The notes beneath the pieces are model-generated. The model was not told where the DNA came from. It ran no database searches and saw only the letters and a list, made by a program, of their open reading frames with translations. This document shows, one piece after another, positions 28,527 through 40,426 of a DNA stretch of 64,000 nucleotides. This DNA comes from Leptospira koniambonensis (GTDB taxonomy: Bacteria; Spirochaetota; Leptospiria; Leptospirales; Leptospiraceae), in the NCBI RefSeq assembly GCF_004769555.1, contig NZ_RQFY01000004.1, positions 806,001 to 870,000 of the forward strand. Direction: 5' to 3'. Positions within the stretch are counted from its first letter, which is position 1. Every line of letters begins with the position of its first letter. The position numbers and the translations under genes are program-made.

Positions 28527-30629
28527 ATGTCCGGTTACATAAAACCCAGCCCACTCCGCCATATTCAAGAAGTGGCAACCGCAATGAATTCGACCTTAGA
28601 TCCAGATCGTCTTCTGGATCTGATTTTGGAGAGATGTATCCAAATTTGTGAGGTTGGATCTGGTTCCCTCATGTTGATCAGCAGGGGTGATGAGGTTTTA
28701 GATATCGTTACTTTCAGAGGGATGAACCCTTCTGTTCGTACAAAAGTTAAACTTAGAGTTGGCGAAGGTATTACTGGTATTGTTGCGGCTTCCGGCGAAG
28801 GGATGATCGTTAACGATGTTACCCAAAATCCACATTACATTTCTATTAAGGACGATATTCTTTCCGAGCTTGCTGTTCCGATGATTGTAGAAGATGAGGT
28901 AATCGGAGTTATCTCTCTAGACTCTAGTAGAAAGCAAGCTTTCTCTGAAGAGTATCTTGAGCTCGTTTCCACTCTTGCCAATATGGCGGCTCAGATCTTT
29001 AAGAACCTCCAAACTTTCAGACAGTTGGAGCAGAAAAATAAGATCCAACAAGTACTTATAGATATTTCTAGAACTGTAACTTCTACCTTAGTACTCCAAG
29101 AAATTTTTGATGATGTGATGGATAGATTGGATAAGTCTCTCAATCTTGAAAGAGGTTCCATCGTTCTATTTGATTCTGAGAAGAATATACTAAAACTCAG
29201 TGCGGCTTCCGGACTTACCGCAGAGGAAATGGAAAAGGGAGTATATCTTCCTGGAGAAGGAGTTACCGGAAAAGTTTATGAATCCGGAGAAGCTGTTATT
29301 GTTGAATCGATCGTAAGCGATGAGAATTTCCTGAATAGGCTTAACAACGCGAGTCATTTTAAGAATAATCCTGAGAACGTTAGTTTCTTAGCAGCACCTA
29401 TCAAATCTGATACTGACGTGTTAGGTGTAGTTAGCGTGTTCTTCGTTCATAAAAAATACGTGGATCTTAAAACGTATTTAGACTTCCTTCAAGTAGTCGC
29501 CTCCGTAATTTACCAAGCGATCCGTATTCAAAAACTGATCGATGAAGAAAAACGTGAGATCTCTAGAGAGAACATTTTATTAAAACGAGAACTTAAGAAT
29601 AAGTATAAGTTTGGTTCTTTGATCGGAAAGTCCAAGTCTATGGAAAAACTTTTCGAAATGATCCAACTTGTTTCTGATTCTCGTGCATCAGTTTTGATCA
29701 CTGGAGAATCCGGAACTGGAAAAGAGATGATCGCTTCTGCGATCCATTATAATTCTTCCAGAGGTGATAAACCTTTCATCAAGATCAACTGTGCTGCTAT
29801 TCCTGAAAATCTTTTGGAGTCTGAATTATTCGGTCACAAAAAAGGATCATTCACTGGTGCAGTCGCTGATAAAAAAGGAAAGTTTGAGATGGCCGATACT
29901 GGTACCATCTTCTTAGATGAGATAGGAGAGATGGATCTCAATCTTCAGTCCAAACTTTTGAGAGTTCTTCAAGAAAAAGAAATAGAAGCAGTAGGTTCAG
30001 TTAAACCTAAGAAGATCGACGTAAGGATCATAGCTGCGACTAACGCAGATCTGGAAGAACTGATCTCTCAAAAATTATTCAGAGCTGACTTATATTATCG
30101 TTTGAACGTTGTCAATATGTTGACTCCACCTCTTCGCGAGAGACCGGAAGATATTCCTCTTCTGATTAATCACTTCATTACCAAGTATACTTCTGAAAAT
30201 GTTAAGAAGATCAAGGGTATCACTAGGGAAGCTCATAAACTTTTAATGAGTTATAGCTGGCCTGGTAACGTTCGTGAATTAGAGAACGTAATTGAAAGAG
30301 CAGTTGTACTTTCTCAATTAGAAATGTTAGATATACAAGACTTCTCCGAGATCAGTGGACGTATACTTTACGGCGACGAGGGAGAAGATGTTGAAGTCGG
30401 TATGGATCCAGAAGCTTCTTCCGAAGTTGCAAGTTCCAAGTTCTCTCCTGCTCATTTAGATGCGTTGGACGGAAGAGCTATGGAAGTTGTGGTAGGAGAA
30501 GTCGAAGCAAGACTGATCAAGTATGCGATGAAAAAATTCAAATATACCAAGACCAGAGTTGCTAAGTTCTTAGGAATCAACAGAAACACTCTAGATAAAA
30601 AGATCAAAGATCTTAAGATAGATTATTAA
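28527..30629 (+). CDS. Sigma-54-dependent transcriptional activator with two GAF domains
   Basis: About 700 residues in the order GAF (15-150), GAF (185-330), AAA+ sigma-54 interaction domain (about 375-610) and a Fis-type helix-turn-helix at the C-terminus ([20 protein letters not shown]). Walker A is GESGTGKE and Walker B is TIFLDEIGE. The sigma-54 contact loop reads GSFTGA rather than the canonical GAFTGA, a known tolerated variant. There is no receiver domain, so activity is presumably set by small-molecule binding to GAF. I prefer ATG 28527; an upstream TTG at 28467 would add 20 residues but has no ribosome-binding site. The stop overlaps the convergent SET-domain gene by 4 nt. Confidence 0.93.
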   Translation: MSGYIKPSPLRHIQEVATAMNSTLDPDRLLDLILERCIQICEVGSGSLMLISRGDEVLDIVTFRGMNPSVRTKVKLRVGEGITGIVAASGEGMIVNDVTQNPHYISIKDDILSELAVPMIVEDEVIGVISLDSSRKQAFSEEYLELVSTLANMAAQIFKNLQTFRQLEQKNKIQQVLIDISRTVTSTLVLQEIFDDVMDRLDKSLNLERGSIVLFDSEKNILKLSAASGLTAEEMEKGVYLPGEGVTGKVYESGEAVIVESIVSDENFLNRLNNASHFKNNPENVSFLAAPIKSDTDVLGVVSVFFVHKKYVDLKTYLDFLQVVASVIYQAIRIQKLIDEEKREISRENILLKRELKNKYKFGSLIGKSKSMEKLFEMIQLVSDSRASVLITGESGTGKEMIASAIHYNSSRGDKPFIKINCAAIPENLLESELFGHKKGSFTGAVADKKGKFEMADTGTIFLDEIGEMDLNLQSKLLRVLQEKEIEAVGSVKPKKIDVRIIAATNADLEELISQKLFRADLYYRLNVVNMLTPPLRERPEDIPLLINHFITKYTSENVKKIKGITREAHKLLMSYSWPGNVRELENVIERAVVLSQLEMLDIQDFSEISGRILYGDEGEDVEVGMDPEASSEVASSKFSPAHLDALDGRAMEVVVGEVEARLIKYAMKKFKYTKTRVAKFLGINRNTLDKKIKDLKIDY

Positions 30630-31024
30630 GAAGGAAGTTTTTCTTTCCAGTTCTGATCAAATTGTTTATAGTTACAGGTCAATTCTTCGTCCTTTAGGAT
30701 CTTACGGACAGCTCTGTCCTTTCCTGCGGGATTGCTTGTTCCTTGGACTCCACTTTTATCTTCTAAAGTGTTTGATTGATCACTATGGTTCATGAAGCGG
30801 GAATTATCCACGCAGAAGTACCATTGTCCTTCGAACAAATAAGAATAAGTATAGATCAGATTCTGGAGTCTTTCTGGAAGAGCTTGGACTTCTTCTTCTG
30901 TTAGGGTCCAAACAGTTTTAGGATGGAACTCCCACACGAGTTCACCTTCTTCAATATCTCTACCTGCAAAAACCCCAAGGCCTCCTATTGGAGACTCGGA
31001 AACGTAAGTCGGAACTTTCAGCAT
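30626..31024 (-). CDS. SET-domain protein
   Basis: A 132-residue stand-alone SET domain. It begins [35 protein letters not shown], the standard G-x-G SAM-side segment. The [13 protein letters not shown] motif contains the conserved NHS pseudoknot, followed by KDEELTCNY (canonical GEELTYDY). SET proteins methylate lysines; bacterial members are few and targets mostly unknown. I start it at ATG 31024, five bases after the ABC exporter stop, rather than further upstream inside that gene. It is the distal gene of the exporter transcript. Confidence 0.85.
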   Translation of the reverse strand: MLKVPTYVSESPIGGLGVFAGRDIEEGELVWEFHPKTVWTLTEEEVQALPERLQNLIYTYSYLFEGQWYFCVDNSRFMNHSDQSNTLEDKSGVQGTSNPAGKDRAVRKILKDEELTCNYKQFDQNWKEKLPS

Positions 31025-31028
31025 ATTT

Positions 31029-32906
31029 CTATAATCCGATTGCGGCCGCGGAAAGTGAATCATTTTCCGGAGAAGGATAAGGTTCCAGACTTCCATTTTT
31101 TAAGACCACTACTTGGTCGGCGGCATGTAAACCGGTGAGTCTATGGGTCACAGAAACGATTGTTCTTCCTTCTCTCAATTTTTGGAGAGTTTTTAAGATC
31201 CTTGCTTCTGTGATTGGATCCAATGCAGAAGTAGCTTCATCCAAGAGAAGAATTTGAGGATTCCTTACTAAGGCTCTTGCAAGAGCGATCCTTTGTTTTT
31301 CTCCACCTGAAAGTTTTGAGCCCTTGTCTCCAGCGATAGTTTCGTATCCATCAGGAAGTGCAGAAATGAATTCGTGGATCTCCGCAAGTTTTGCTGCTTC
31401 GATCGCTTCTTCAGGAGTTGCGTCAGGGCGTCCCATACGAATATTTTCCAGAATGCTAGTATGGAATAAGAAAGTATCTTGGAATACAATTCCGATCATG
31501 GAATGAAGTGCATCCAAACGGATCTTCTCCATTGCAATCCCATCCAAAGAAACTTTTCCTTGGTTCGGTTCCATCATTCCTAAAATGAATTTTAAAATAG
31601 TACTTTTTCCAGAACCACTTTGTCCAAGGATTACTGTATAAGTTCCTTTTTTGATCTCTAAGTTGACGCCGCTTAGATTTTTAGTTCTACCTTTATAACG
31701 GAAATGTAAATCTTCTAGTTTGATTGAATTTTGTAATTCAGAAGGTGCAAATGGACGTTCTCCTCCTTCTGATTCGAAGGTAGGAGTTCTTAAAATCTCT
31801 AATATTCTTCTAGCGGATCCGCTTGCTTGGTTCATAGTAGGAAAATATTGAGACACATAAAGTAGAGAATAAGACAAATTCAAGAATGGAGGAAGAAAAG
31901 CCGCTAAAGCTCCAACACTCACCATTCCATGGAATGCAAACCATGCGCCCGAAATTAAAAGTACTGCTTGTAAAAGTAAAATTCCGCCGGAAGCAGAACG
32001 TTCTAAATATGAATTGGTCAGTCCTAATCTTAAGGAAACGTGAAATAATTTCTCACAATTCCCTTTGAATTTATCCCAGAAAGCTCCATCCAAATCGTAA
32101 ACTCGGATCAAGTTCTGAGCGGAGATAGATTCTTCAACCGCGGTGAGGACCTTGGCTTCTTCTATCTTTCTTTCGTAACTTGCTGCAGTAGATCTAGTGG
32201 AGAAGAATACAGGCCCCAAGAAAGTGATTGGCCAGATCAAGGTAGCAATTGCTCCTAACTTCCAATCTAAAGCGAATAATAATGCAGTTCCGAAGATTGC
32301 TTCGAGTAATGGAGAAATTCCCCAAGGAATAAGCGCAAGTACTGCGTTTTCTAAAGCAGAAAGGTCGGTGGAGAATCTTGAGAGAACATCTCCCAAACGA
32401 GTATTTGCATAGAAGTCCAAGTTCACTCTTTGTAGGTGAATGAATAACTCTTCTCTCATGTCTCTTATAGCACGAGCTGAGACCCAATTGTATAAATAGT
32501 CTCTGACTGTTCCTGCGGCAGTGATTAAGATCGTGCCCCCAATTAGAAGTGCACCTGTAACATAGAGAACTGTTTCATTCTTTCCGATGAGAGCCTCATC
32601 GATTAAAAACTTAAAAGAGAAAGGAATTGCAGAATAAACGATGATTTCAGTAAAAAGAAGGCCTAAAACGATTCCTAGTCGAACTTTATAATTTTTAAAA
32701 TATCTGCCTAGTCCAAGAAGAATTAGAAAAGGAGATTCAGAAGAAGGTTCACTCCCTACAAAACTTGGCCCTAAAGAAGAAGAATAAGAGCCTCGAGCAG
32801 CCTGGCTTCCTTGTGGAACCTTAGGTACTGCAGTTTTTGTATTAGATTGAGTCGCCTGTGTTTTTCCGAATTTGAATCCTTCGGTAAATTTCTGTTTATT
32901 TGTCAT
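31029..32906 (-). CDS. ABC exporter, fused membrane and ATPase domains
   Basis: A 625-residue half-transporter: a six-TM exporter domain (about 75-350) fused to an ATPase (about 370-610). Motifs are Walker [10 protein letters not shown], signature [14 protein letters not shown], Walker [13 protein letters not shown] and the H-loop VTHRL. It works as a dimer, moving lipids, peptides or drugs out of the cell. ATG 32906 is chosen because GGGG sits nine bases upstream; the longer frame to 33035 adds 43 residues of no domain value. It faces the ACT-domain gene across about 265 bp. Confidence 0.92.
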   Translation of the reverse strand: MTNKQKFTEGFKFGKTQATQSNTKTAVPKVPQGSQAARGSYSSSLGPSFVGSEPSSESPFLILLGLGRYFKNYKVRLGIVLGLLFTEIIVYSAIPFSFKFLIDEALIGKNETVLYVTGALLIGGTILITAAGTVRDYLYNWVSARAIRDMREELFIHLQRVNLDFYANTRLGDVLSRFSTDLSALENAVLALIPWGISPLLEAIFGTALLFALDWKLGAIATLIWPITFLGPVFFSTRSTAASYERKIEEAKVLTAVEESISAQNLIRVYDLDGAFWDKFKGNCEKLFHVSLRLGLTNSYLERSASGGILLLQAVLLISGAWFAFHGMVSVGALAAFLPPFLNLSYSLLYVSQYFPTMNQASGSARRILEILRTPTFESEGGERPFAPSELQNSIKLEDLHFRYKGRTKNLSGVNLEIKKGTYTVILGQSGSGKSTILKFILGMMEPNQGKVSLDGIAMEKIRLDALHSMIGIVFQDTFLFHTSILENIRMGRPDATPEEAIEAAKLAEIHEFISALPDGYETIAGDKGSKLSGGEKQRIALARALVRNPQILLLDEATSALDPITEARILKTLQKLREGRTIVSVTHRLTGLHAADQVVVLKNGSLEPYPSPENDSLSAAAIGL

Positions 32907-33172
32907 ATATGTATCCCCAGCGGGAAGAAGGGCGTATCGGTTAGTAAAAAAATTTCTCCGATTTCCCCAGTATATTCGGGAGTGCTTTCCGCGTATATCC
33001 GGTAGCAGCAGATTTTCCTCGAACTTCTGTCTCATTGATGAAAAATTTTAGGAGACAGAATATTGAAAAAGGAGCTACTACTCATTTAGACTTCGAAAAC
33101 ATTCCTCAAAAACTCGGGTTTTTGAGTGTTATTTTTCAAGTATTATGCAGGCTTTGTAGGAAAGCGGAAACT

Positions 33173-33784
33173 ATGATAGAATTTAACTACAAAGAAGAAT
33201 ATGGAGTCTATAGAGTAACTCTCAAGACTTCTGAAACTGCCCCAGGAACACTTCATAAAATGGTGAAGGCAATGTTCTTTATGGGATTTGAGATCCTTTC
33301 CGGAGATATTCGCACGATCAAGGACGGGGACTCCATGATCAGTTACGACGAATTTCTTCTTAGATCTCCTGAAACAGATTCTAAAATCAAGGCATCCAAA
33401 CTCGGCATCTTAATGTCTTCTGTCTTTTCCGATGATAATGCGTTGGAAGAGATGATCCAAACCTCAAGTGAAATAGATATTCGAAATACATTTTATCTAG
33501 GACAAGATTCTCAATTGGAATTTGAAGACGTACCTGGCAATTCTGCTACAAAGTTCTACTTAGAAGCTCCCGATAGAAAAGGATTATTATACTTTGTTAC
33601 CGGAGTTTTAAAGGATCTGGGGATCAATATTCTCTCTGGCGAAGTTAGAACAGACGGTAAGTCTTTGAAAGCACAGGATACATTCATACTGACCGACTCT
33701 CGTACAGGGATTGGGTTTGCTGGCAGCTCCACAGAAGAAAGGATCCGTAGATATATTCTACAAAGCAGCCTAAATCAAGTTTGA
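33173..33784 (+). CDS. Tandem ACT-domain protein
   Basis: A 203-residue protein made of two ACT-like modules (about 1-75 and 125-195). The first has [27 protein letters not shown] and the second has [20 protein letters not shown]; both show the beta-alpha-beta-beta-alpha-beta pattern with a ligand-binding turn. They resemble the C-terminal ACT pair of GlnD-type sensors without the enzymatic parts. A role in amino-acid sensing is an inference. ATG 33173 has AGGAAAGCGG upstream. An upstream TTG (33035) would extend it by 46 residues that look non-coding. Confidence 0.8.
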   Translation: MIEFNYKEEYGVYRVTLKTSETAPGTLHKMVKAMFFMGFEILSGDIRTIKDGDSMISYDEFLLRSPETDSKIKASKLGILMSSVFSDDNALEEMIQTSSEIDIRNTFYLGQDSQLEFEDVPGNSATKFYLEAPDRKGLLYFVTGVLKDLGINILSGEVRTDGKSLKAQDTFILTDSRTGIGFAGSSTEERIRRYILQSSLNQV

Positions 33785-33907
33785 TCGGGCATATTTGAAA
33801 CGTCCAAACTATTAAACCCATAAAGAGACGTATTATGGTATCGGAATGATTCGATTCATTGGATCGATTTGCCGATATTATTATCCAGGAGTTCCTTCCA
33901 CCTAACG

Positions 33908-35401
33908 ATGGACGCAGCCAGAGATTTACAAAAATTCGATTTTACAGAAGAAGTGATCCAACACTTTCGAGAAAATAGAATTATACCTGTCGATTTTTAT
34001 AATAAACACGGACAGATCCTAATTCATAAAAAGGATATGGCCACCGGAGACGATATCAGTCGTCTTCAAAAATTCGAAAAACAAGGGATCTATTTTTTAA
34101 CTGCTGAGATTGCCAAGATCCATCCGGGTTCTGCTAAAAAAAGTTCCTTAGATCCTTCTTTCGATAAGCTTATTAATCCTACACTCACTTTGGATATGTC
34201 CAGGGGAGCGACCGATCTATTATCCGATATCAAAAAGTTTCCGTTAAACGGAGATCATGTTAAAGAGATCAATAAATCCATTAACGCAGTCCTAGACGAT
34301 TTTAAATCTTCTCCGAACATGGAGACTGGACTAGTCAATATTATAGAAGTAATGAAGAATGCGGGTATGCCCGTTGACTCAGAAGTTCTCACTAAAAGAA
34401 CTGTGATCGCAATGGCTTTGAAAGTAAGGGCCGCAAAGGTTTTTACCAAAGTAGATATGGACCAGAAGAAGACAGAGCAGATGAATCTGATGATGGCTTC
34501 TTATCTCGCGGACATCGGTTATACTCAGATGAAGATCCCGACTCACGCGAATCTAAAACCGGAAGAGTTGGAATATATTAAAAACCATCCAATCATCAGT
34601 TATTTGATGATCGCTAATCTTCCAGAAATCGAAGATCCGGTCAAATCAGTAGTTTTGAATCACCATAGACCTCATCGCGGAGAAGGGATGAATAATAATT
34701 ATCCCCAAACCAAACCTTTGGTCCAAAAACTCCAGGGTTACAGAGAAAAGTATAAAGACGATTTTCGTAAAAACCTTTTAGCTACTGATATCCAAAGACA
34801 AGTAAAGTCTATTCTTACTAACGCAATTTCTTACGAAGATATTGGGATCCTTTCCATCGCGGGTGAATTTGCTTCTTTAACAACTCCTCAGCCTTGGAGA
34901 GAACCGATGGATGGTCTCAAGGCAATGAAACTTATATTGAATAATAGTTTTTTTGCCTATAACGAGAAAACTCTCAAAGACTTTTTCGATCATGTTGGTC
35001 TATCCTTATGTGATAACCAGCCATTCGTGAAAATCGGAGATTACGTTATTGTAGCTTCTCAGGATTCAAATCGTAAGGTATTCTTCGAGATCTGTATTAT
35101 CAAAGATTCACACAAAAATTCAATCCGACCGATGTTGGAAAGAGTGGGAACTATCCGACCGAAGTTTGCAAATAACGGAAAGGTAAGGATCTCAGGCTTC
35201 GAGATGGGCAGCTTGGCCGTGGATAGAAGAAGAGCAATTTTCAACCTGGAACGTAACGCTGACCCTAGAAGGATTATCTATTTGGTAGATCCGGAAATTG
35301 ATCCTGAGTTTTTTGACTCATTGGATCGCAAAGTAAGGGAAACATATCCCTCTAGGACTTCTTCCGATTCGGATTCTGCCTCTAAAGCGCCCGTTTCTTG
35401 A
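33908..35401 (+). CDS. Degenerate HD-GYP-like protein, paralogue 1
   Basis: About 497 residues, no TM or signal. The N-terminal ~90 residues ([20 protein letters not shown]) are shared with the next gene. The middle (about 200-290) aligns with the HD-GYP phosphodiesterase fold: [15 protein letters not shown] in place of [17 protein letters not shown] in place of the HP motif and [18 protein letters not shown] in place of HHE..DGxGYP. The leading His of HD is missing (Ala) but the HH pair remains. Full HD-GYP enzymes hydrolyse c-di-GMP; this one may only bind it or be a scaffold. The start is ATG 33908; AGGAG is 16 bases upstream, rather far. Confidence 0.72.
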   Translation: MDAARDLQKFDFTEEVIQHFRENRIIPVDFYNKHGQILIHKKDMATGDDISRLQKFEKQGIYFLTAEIAKIHPGSAKKSSLDPSFDKLINPTLTLDMSRGATDLLSDIKKFPLNGDHVKEINKSINAVLDDFKSSPNMETGLVNIIEVMKNAGMPVDSEVLTKRTVIAMALKVRAAKVFTKVDMDQKKTEQMNLMMASYLADIGYTQMKIPTHANLKPEELEYIKNHPIISYLMIANLPEIEDPVKSVVLNHHRPHRGEGMNNNYPQTKPLVQKLQGYREKYKDDFRKNLLATDIQRQVKSILTNAISYEDIGILSIAGEFASLTTPQPWREPMDGLKAMKLILNNSFFAYNEKTLKDFFDHVGLSLCDNQPFVKIGDYVIVASQDSNRKVFFEICIIKDSHKNSIRPMLERVGTIRPKFANNGKVRISGFEMGSLAVDRRRAIFNLERNADPRRIIYLVDPEIDPEFFDSLDRKVRETYPSRTSSDSDSASKAPVS

Positions 35402-35545
35402 TCGATTGACACAATTTCGGAAATTTATTCTTGCCTACTAGCTAGGTTAAATCATTTCTTTGATACTACACATATATCTTACTTAAACGTTATGTACTTT
35501 GGGTTTATATTTTTGGCCCTCTGGTAATGCGTATGGATTTTTACT

Positions 35546-37033
35546 ATGACTCAATTTCAAAGTGGTCCAATCGATCCTCTCAGACTTGAAAGATTTGAGT
35601 TCAATGCAGAAGTAATTAGACAATTTAAAGAAAGTCAATCCATCCCGGTCGACTTTTACAATAAGAACGGACAGATCTTAATCCATCGCAAAGACAGTGC
35701 TAGCGAAGCGGATATTAACAAACTGCAAAAGTTCGAATTACAAGGGATCTACTTCCTTCTATCCGAAAGACATAAAGTTGTAATTCAAACAGACCAACCC
35801 GACTCGGTAAACGGCAAAAAAGTTTCCTTTATCAAATTAGTGAATCCTGATCTTACTTTGCAGATGGCAAGACAGGCTTCTGATCTTCTCAAAGACCTAA
35901 GAGATTATCCTTTAAATGGAAATCATGTGAAGAATGTTGCGAAGGCGATCGACGGGATCTTAGATGATTTTGCGAACAGCCAAGACGTTGAATTAGGTTT
36001 GGTTAACGTAATCGAAGTAATGAAAGCCGCAGGAGTCGAAACTGATTCCGAAGTTCTAACCAAAAGAACTGTCATCTCTATGGCGATGAAACTGCGCAGT
36101 TTGAAAGCGATTTCCATTAAGGATAGCGAAAATTCCAAGGCACAACAATTGAATCTGATGATGGCAGCTTATATGGTAGATATAGGCAAGGTCAGAATGA
36201 AATTTCCTGTGCATGGAAACCTAAGTACTGAAGAATTCGAATATGTAAAAAATCATCCTATCATTAGTTACTTGATGATCGGAAATATGGCTTCTATCCA
36301 AAGCCCAGTAAAAACCGCAGTATTAAACAGTCATAGACCGTACAGAGGAGAAGGATTAAATAATAACTATCCTTCTACAACTTTCTTACAGAAACGACTG
36401 GGAGAATATTACGAAAAATATAAGAACGATCCTTCCAGGAGTGTACTTGTAGAAGATATGCAGAGGCAATTGTATATTCTGCAAAACAATTCTTATAGCG
36501 AAGATGATCCTGCTATTATTTCTATCGCGGGAGAATTTGCATCTCTCAGCAGCGAACAACATTGGAGATCTGCATATTCTCCTATTACCGCCATGAAGTT
36601 GATCTTGAATAATAGCTTTTTTTCATATAATGAAAGAGTGGTTAAGGAATTTTTCGATTTTATGGCATTGAGTTTATGTGAGAACAAAAGTGTTCTGAAC
36701 GTAGGGGACTATGTGATCGTAGTTTCTACAGATTCTCAGCATAAGATTCACTTTGAGACCTGCGTTATTAAAGAGATTAACAAAAACCAAACCCGCCCTC
36801 TTTTAGAAAGAGTTGGAACAATCAGACCTGTTTTCTCTAATAAAGGAAAACTTAAGATCGTAGGTTACGATCGTAAAACTTTCCGTCCTGATATTAGAAA
36901 GGCAGTCTTCAATCTTGCGAACGCAGTGGACCCAAGAAGGGTGATTTATTCTATCGATCCTGAATTGGATCCACCTTTGTTTGATCTGATTGATAGAAGT
37001 TACCGTAAAACAGCTCCGAAATCTGTCGCGTAA
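35546..37033 (+). CDS. Degenerate HD-GYP-like protein, paralogue 2
   Basis: A 495-residue tandem paralogue of the preceding gene, collinear over nearly its full length (for example [18 protein letters not shown] and [12 protein letters not shown]). The HD motif reads [11 protein letters not shown], lacking the first His. The HH pair is reduced to SH in [18 protein letters not shown], so catalysis is even less likely than in paralogue 1. The 144-bp gap between the genes contains TTGACA near 35405 but no clear -10 at the right distance. Tandem duplication followed by divergence is the simple reading. Confidence 0.72.
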   Translation: MTQFQSGPIDPLRLERFEFNAEVIRQFKESQSIPVDFYNKNGQILIHRKDSASEADINKLQKFELQGIYFLLSERHKVVIQTDQPDSVNGKKVSFIKLVNPDLTLQMARQASDLLKDLRDYPLNGNHVKNVAKAIDGILDDFANSQDVELGLVNVIEVMKAAGVETDSEVLTKRTVISMAMKLRSLKAISIKDSENSKAQQLNLMMAAYMVDIGKVRMKFPVHGNLSTEEFEYVKNHPIISYLMIGNMASIQSPVKTAVLNSHRPYRGEGLNNNYPSTTFLQKRLGEYYEKYKNDPSRSVLVEDMQRQLYILQNNSYSEDDPAIISIAGEFASLSSEQHWRSAYSPITAMKLILNNSFFSYNERVVKEFFDFMALSLCENKSVLNVGDYVIVVSTDSQHKIHFETCVIKEINKNQTRPLLERVGTIRPVFSNKGKLKIVGYDRKTFRPDIRKAVFNLANAVDPRRVIYSIDPELDPPLFDLIDRSYRKTAPKSVA

Positions 37034-37105
37034 ACAGTTCTCTTTTCCTTCTCACTTCGGAATCCTACTTTCTTCCGTTGGCGGTCTCCTGTTTTCTGGT
37101 ACTGT

Positions 37106-38251
37106 ATGCCTTCCAGTTGGGGTAAAATATTCAAAGTTAGTACGTTCGGAGAATCTCATGGCGAGGCCGTGGGAGTTGTTGTTGAAGGAGTTCCTGCAGG
37201 AATTCCGATCCGATTGGATGAGATCCAAAAGGATTTAAACAGAAGAAGACCCGGACAAAGTAAACTCACCACTCCTAGGGATGAATCGGACACTGTTCGA
37301 GTTCTCTCCGGAGTATTTGAGGGAAAGACGATCGGAAGTCCGATCGCATTGATCGTAAACAATCAGAACACGATCTCGAAAGATTACGAAAATCTAAGGG
37401 AAACTTTCCGTCCTTCTCACGCAGATTATACTTACCAAACCAAGTACGGATTTCGTGCTCACGTAGGAGGAGGAAGATCTTCCGTTCGTGAAACAATTGC
37501 AAGAGTAGCTGCGGGTGCAATTGCAAGAATGATCCTAGAAGATGATCTTGGAATCAAAACAGTCGCTTGGGTAGATACAATCGGCACCATCACTTCTGAA
37601 ATTGCAGAAAGTAAATATCCGGGGACCAGAGAAGAAGTAGATGTAAATGAGGTCCGTTGTCCTGATCCTCAGGCTGCAGATAAAATGCGTTCTCTCATTC
37701 TTGAAATGAAAGAAGCTGGAGACAGTGTGGGTGGAATTATCCGCTCTGCTTCTTATAATCTTCCTCCAGGTCTTGGAGATCCAGTGTACGATAAACTGGA
37801 TGGTGACATAGCAAAAGCAATTCTATCCATTCCTGCTTGTAAAGGATTCGAAGTTGGTTCTGGATTTTCTGGAACTCTTCTAACTGGAAGTACTCATAAC
37901 GACGAGTTTTATGTAGAAGAAGGAACCGGAAGAGTCCGCACTCGCACAAATAATTCCGGAGGACTCCAAGGTGGGATCTCCAACGGAGAAACTTTGGTGG
38001 TTCGAGCAGCATTTAAACCTACTTCTACCATTTTCAAAAAACAAAATACTGTAAATATCGACGGAAAAGAAACCACATTGGAAGCGAAAGGCAGGCATGA
38101 TCCATGCGTTCTGCCTAGAGCAGTTCCGATCGTGGAAGCAGCGATAAACCTGGTTCTAGTGGATGCCTATCTTTACCAAAGGGCGATGAATCCTCAGTGG
38201 TACCAGAAATGGGCCAAAGTTCCGGATTATTACAAGGATCTAAAACTCTGA
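37106..38251 (+). CDS. aroC: Chorismate synthase
   Basis: AroC removes phosphate from EPSP to form chorismate using reduced FMN, the last shared step of aromatic amino-acid synthesis. All signatures are present in 381 residues: [64 protein letters not shown] and [18 protein letters not shown]. No other aro gene is adjacent. The downstream intergenic region holds two overlapping hairpins. Confidence 0.97.
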   Translation: MPSSWGKIFKVSTFGESHGEAVGVVVEGVPAGIPIRLDEIQKDLNRRRPGQSKLTTPRDESDTVRVLSGVFEGKTIGSPIALIVNNQNTISKDYENLRETFRPSHADYTYQTKYGFRAHVGGGRSSVRETIARVAAGAIARMILEDDLGIKTVAWVDTIGTITSEIAESKYPGTREEVDVNEVRCPDPQAADKMRSLILEMKEAGDSVGGIIRSASYNLPPGLGDPVYDKLDGDIAKAILSIPACKGFEVGSGFSGTLLTGSTHNDEFYVEEGTGRVRTRTNNSGGLQGGISNGETLVVRAAFKPTSTIFKKQNTVNIDGKETTLEAKGRHDPCVLPRAVPIVEAAINLVLVDAYLYQRAMNPQWYQKWAKVPDYYKDLKL

Positions 38252-38256
38252 ATTTG

Positions 38257-38302
38257 TCTCTCAGTCTGCTAAGCGGACTTTGAGAACCTGAGACAGGCTC
38301 TC
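38257..38302 (+). other. Two mutually exclusive stem-loops between aroC and nuoG
   Basis: Stem 1 pairs AGTCTGC (38263-38269) with GCGGACT (38273-38279) and extends through TCTC (38257-38260) with GAGA (38282-38285). Stem 2 pairs GAGAACCTG (38282-38290) with CAGGCTCTC (38294-38302) with one mismatch. The GAGA block belongs to both, so only one full structure can form. There is no long T tract, so a simple terminator is not obvious. Confidence 0.4.
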
Positions 38303-38396
38303 ACATCTTTACTTCTAGAAACGGGTTGCCAACTTAGAATAGTACGTTTCAAATGAAATTTGGCGCCCTGGTTTGTTTAGAAAAACGGAGGTTCGA

Positions 38397-39851
38397 GTGG
38401 TCAAGATAAAGATAGACGGGATCGAATACGAGGTCGACGAGAAAAAAAATCTAATATCCGCAGCTAAAGATGCCGGAGTGGATATTCCGTTTTTCTGTTA
38501 TCATCCTAAATTGTCTGTCGTGGGCATGTGCCGTATGTGCCTCATCGAGATAGAAGGGATTCCCCGTTTACAAGTTGCCTGCAATACTAAAGTTACTGAA
38601 GGACTTTCGATCGTCACTAAGAGTGATAGAGTTATAGAAGCAAGAGAAGGGACGATGGAGTTCCTGCTTGCGAACCACCCATTAGATTGTCCTGTTTGCG
38701 ATAAGGCTGGAGAATGCCAGCTTCAGGATAATTCTTTCGGTTCAGGAAAAGGAAATTCCAGATTCACATTAGAAAAAAGGAATATTCCTCAGGAAGAGAT
38801 CGGTTCCAACCTGATCATCAACCATAATCGTTGTATCGTATGTTATCGTTGTGTTCGTTTCGAAGAAGAAATGGTGGGAGAATCCAACCTTGGACTCTTT
38901 GAAAGAGGATATCATTCCATTATAGGTCTCGCAAAAGAAGAACCTATCAATCATAACTACCAAGGTGCGCTTGCAGATATCTGTCCAGTTGGTGCATTAT
39001 TAAATCATAAAACATTATTCAAGTCCAGGGTTTGGTGGTATAAATCAGAAGAGTCTGTTTGTCCGGGATGTAGCACAGGTTGTAAAACTTATACAAACGT
39101 AAGAGACAACAAAATGTTCCGCTATATGCCTCGTGTAGATGAGGAGAAGGAGCAGTATTTCCTTTGTGATAAAGGAAGATTCAATGTTGATTGGTTGAAT
39201 ACGAATAGACTTTTCTCCTTCTATAAAAATGGAGAAACAAGTGTAAGCACTACTGTTCTGGATGAAATTTCTGAAAAAATTTCTAGATCCAAAAAGATCG
39301 CAGTGATCGGTGGAGCTCACGAGTCGGATCAAAACTTAAAATCGATAAAAGAATCTTTATCCAAGCTTGGAGTTGCTTTCGTAACGGAAGCAAGAGTAAG
39401 TTCAGAACAATACAAAGAACCTGAACAAGTGGATTTCCAATATACCACTGACAAAAGACCGAACACTAAAGGTGCTATAGACGCAGGATTTGTTTCTGCG
39501 GAAGGGATCGATTCCATTCGTTCTGCAGCAGCAAAAGGTGAATTTGATCTGATCTTTGTAATTAAAGAAAAGGTTTCTGAAATCTTGGCTGGTGTTCCTT
39601 CTGAATCTATTATAGTCTTAGAAACGAACCTTACGGAAGATGCGACTAAAGCTAAATATTCCGTACCGATCAAAGCTTATTCAGAACAAAGCGGAAGTTT
39701 CACGAATAAAAAAGGATGGATCCAGAACTTTAATAAATCTATGGAAGCACCAAAAGGTTTATCGGGCTCTGCGGAAATCTTCTCCTTATTAGAAAAGAAA
39801 ACCTTAGAATTACGTTCTAACTCTAGAGAGGCAGCCGTTGGGAACCGTTAA
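38397..39851 (+). CDS. nuoG: NADH-quinone oxidoreductase, NuoG-like iron-sulfur subunit
   Basis: About 485 residues starting at GTG 38397, chosen because a perfect GGAGG lies five bases upstream. The N-terminal 2Fe-2S ferredoxin has [21 protein letters not shown] and a later Cys. [19 protein letters not shown] carries the His/Cys 4Fe-4S site, [14 protein letters not shown] a second 4Fe-4S site, and [12 protein letters not shown] begins the molybdopterin-like domain, which is short and degenerate. This is the electron-conducting arm of complex I. It overlaps nuoI by 14 nt. The other complex I genes are not in the window. Confidence 0.88.
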   Translation: MVKIKIDGIEYEVDEKKNLISAAKDAGVDIPFFCYHPKLSVVGMCRMCLIEIEGIPRLQVACNTKVTEGLSIVTKSDRVIEAREGTMEFLLANHPLDCPVCDKAGECQLQDNSFGSGKGNSRFTLEKRNIPQEEIGSNLIINHNRCIVCYRCVRFEEEMVGESNLGLFERGYHSIIGLAKEEPINHNYQGALADICPVGALLNHKTLFKSRVWWYKSEESVCPGCSTGCKTYTNVRDNKMFRYMPRVDEEKEQYFLCDKGRFNVDWLNTNRLFSFYKNGETSVSTTVLDEISEKISRSKKIAVIGGAHESDQNLKSIKESLSKLGVAFVTEARVSSEQYKEPEQVDFQYTTDKRPNTKGAIDAGFVSAEGIDSIRSAAAKGEFDLIFVIKEKVSEILAGVPSESIIVLETNLTEDATKAKYSVPIKAYSEQSGSFTNKKGWIQNFNKSMEAPKGLSGSAEIFSLLEKKTLELRSNSREAAVGNR

Positions 39852-40365
39852 TGTAATTAATGTAGCGGCAAAACATAAGCCCGCTTGGTACCAAAGATTA
39901 TATTCCTATTCGATCGCGAATGGTCTTTGGATCACTCTTAAACATTTTATCAAAGCAGCTTTTCTAAAAGGCGCAGTCACATTAGAATTCCCCGAAAAGA
40001 AAAGAAAGTTTTCTACTCGTTTCCGTGGAATGCATACTATGAAGCGGGATGAGATTGGCAGAGAAAGATGTACCAGCTGTTTCTGTTGTATGTGGATCTG
40101 TCCTGCGGACGCGATCAAGATAGAAGCAGGACATGTAACTCCTGAAATTCAACATCTTCATCCAGAAGATAAGTTTGCTAAGAAGTTTGAGATAGATCTA
40201 TTACGTTGTATATTCTGTGGAATGTGCGAAGAGGCATGTCCTAAAGGTGCGATCTATTTGGATGGGCCTGCAGAGATGGCCGCGGACAATAGAGAAGATC
40301 TAATTCTTACTAAAGAAAGAATGATGCAAAAAGTTGGAGGGCCGATCTTAGGAGAAAGGCTATAA
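39838..40365 (+). CDS. nuoI: NADH-quinone oxidoreductase subunit NuoI
   Basis: A 175-residue ferredoxin-like subunit with two 4Fe-4S motifs: [19 protein letters not shown] and [19 protein letters not shown]. The [24 protein letters not shown] segment before them is typical of NuoI. The start is TTG 39838, inside the nuoG end, supported by AGAGAGG about seven bases upstream and by the lack of another in-frame start before the conserved region. It passes electrons towards quinone in complex I. Confidence 0.93.
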   Translation: MGTVNVINVAAKHKPAWYQRLYSYSIANGLWITLKHFIKAAFLKGAVTLEFPEKKRKFSTRFRGMHTMKRDEIGRERCTSCFCCMWICPADAIKIEAGHVTPEIQHLHPEDKFAKKFEIDLLRCIFCGMCEEACPKGAIYLDGPAEMAADNREDLILTKERMMQKVGGPILGERL

Positions 40366-40382
40366 TCCTCCGAAATTTCACT

Positions 40383-40410
40383 TTTCATAGCCCGCTTCGC
40401 GGGCTTCAAA
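40383..40410. terminator. Probable bidirectional terminator hairpin
   Basis: AGCCCGC(TTC)GCGGGCT at 40389-40405 is a perfect 7-bp G+C-rich stem flanked by CTTTT and AAAAG that can extend it. It lies between the convergent nuoI and DUF433 genes. The T tracts are short, so the termination call is moderate. Confidence 0.6.
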
Positions 40411-40426
40411 AGCCAACCTCAGATTT

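Noticed and set aside
33035..33172. 46-residue N-terminal extension of the ACT protein
   Set aside because: Starts at TTG without a ribosome-binding site and adds no ACT-like sequence.
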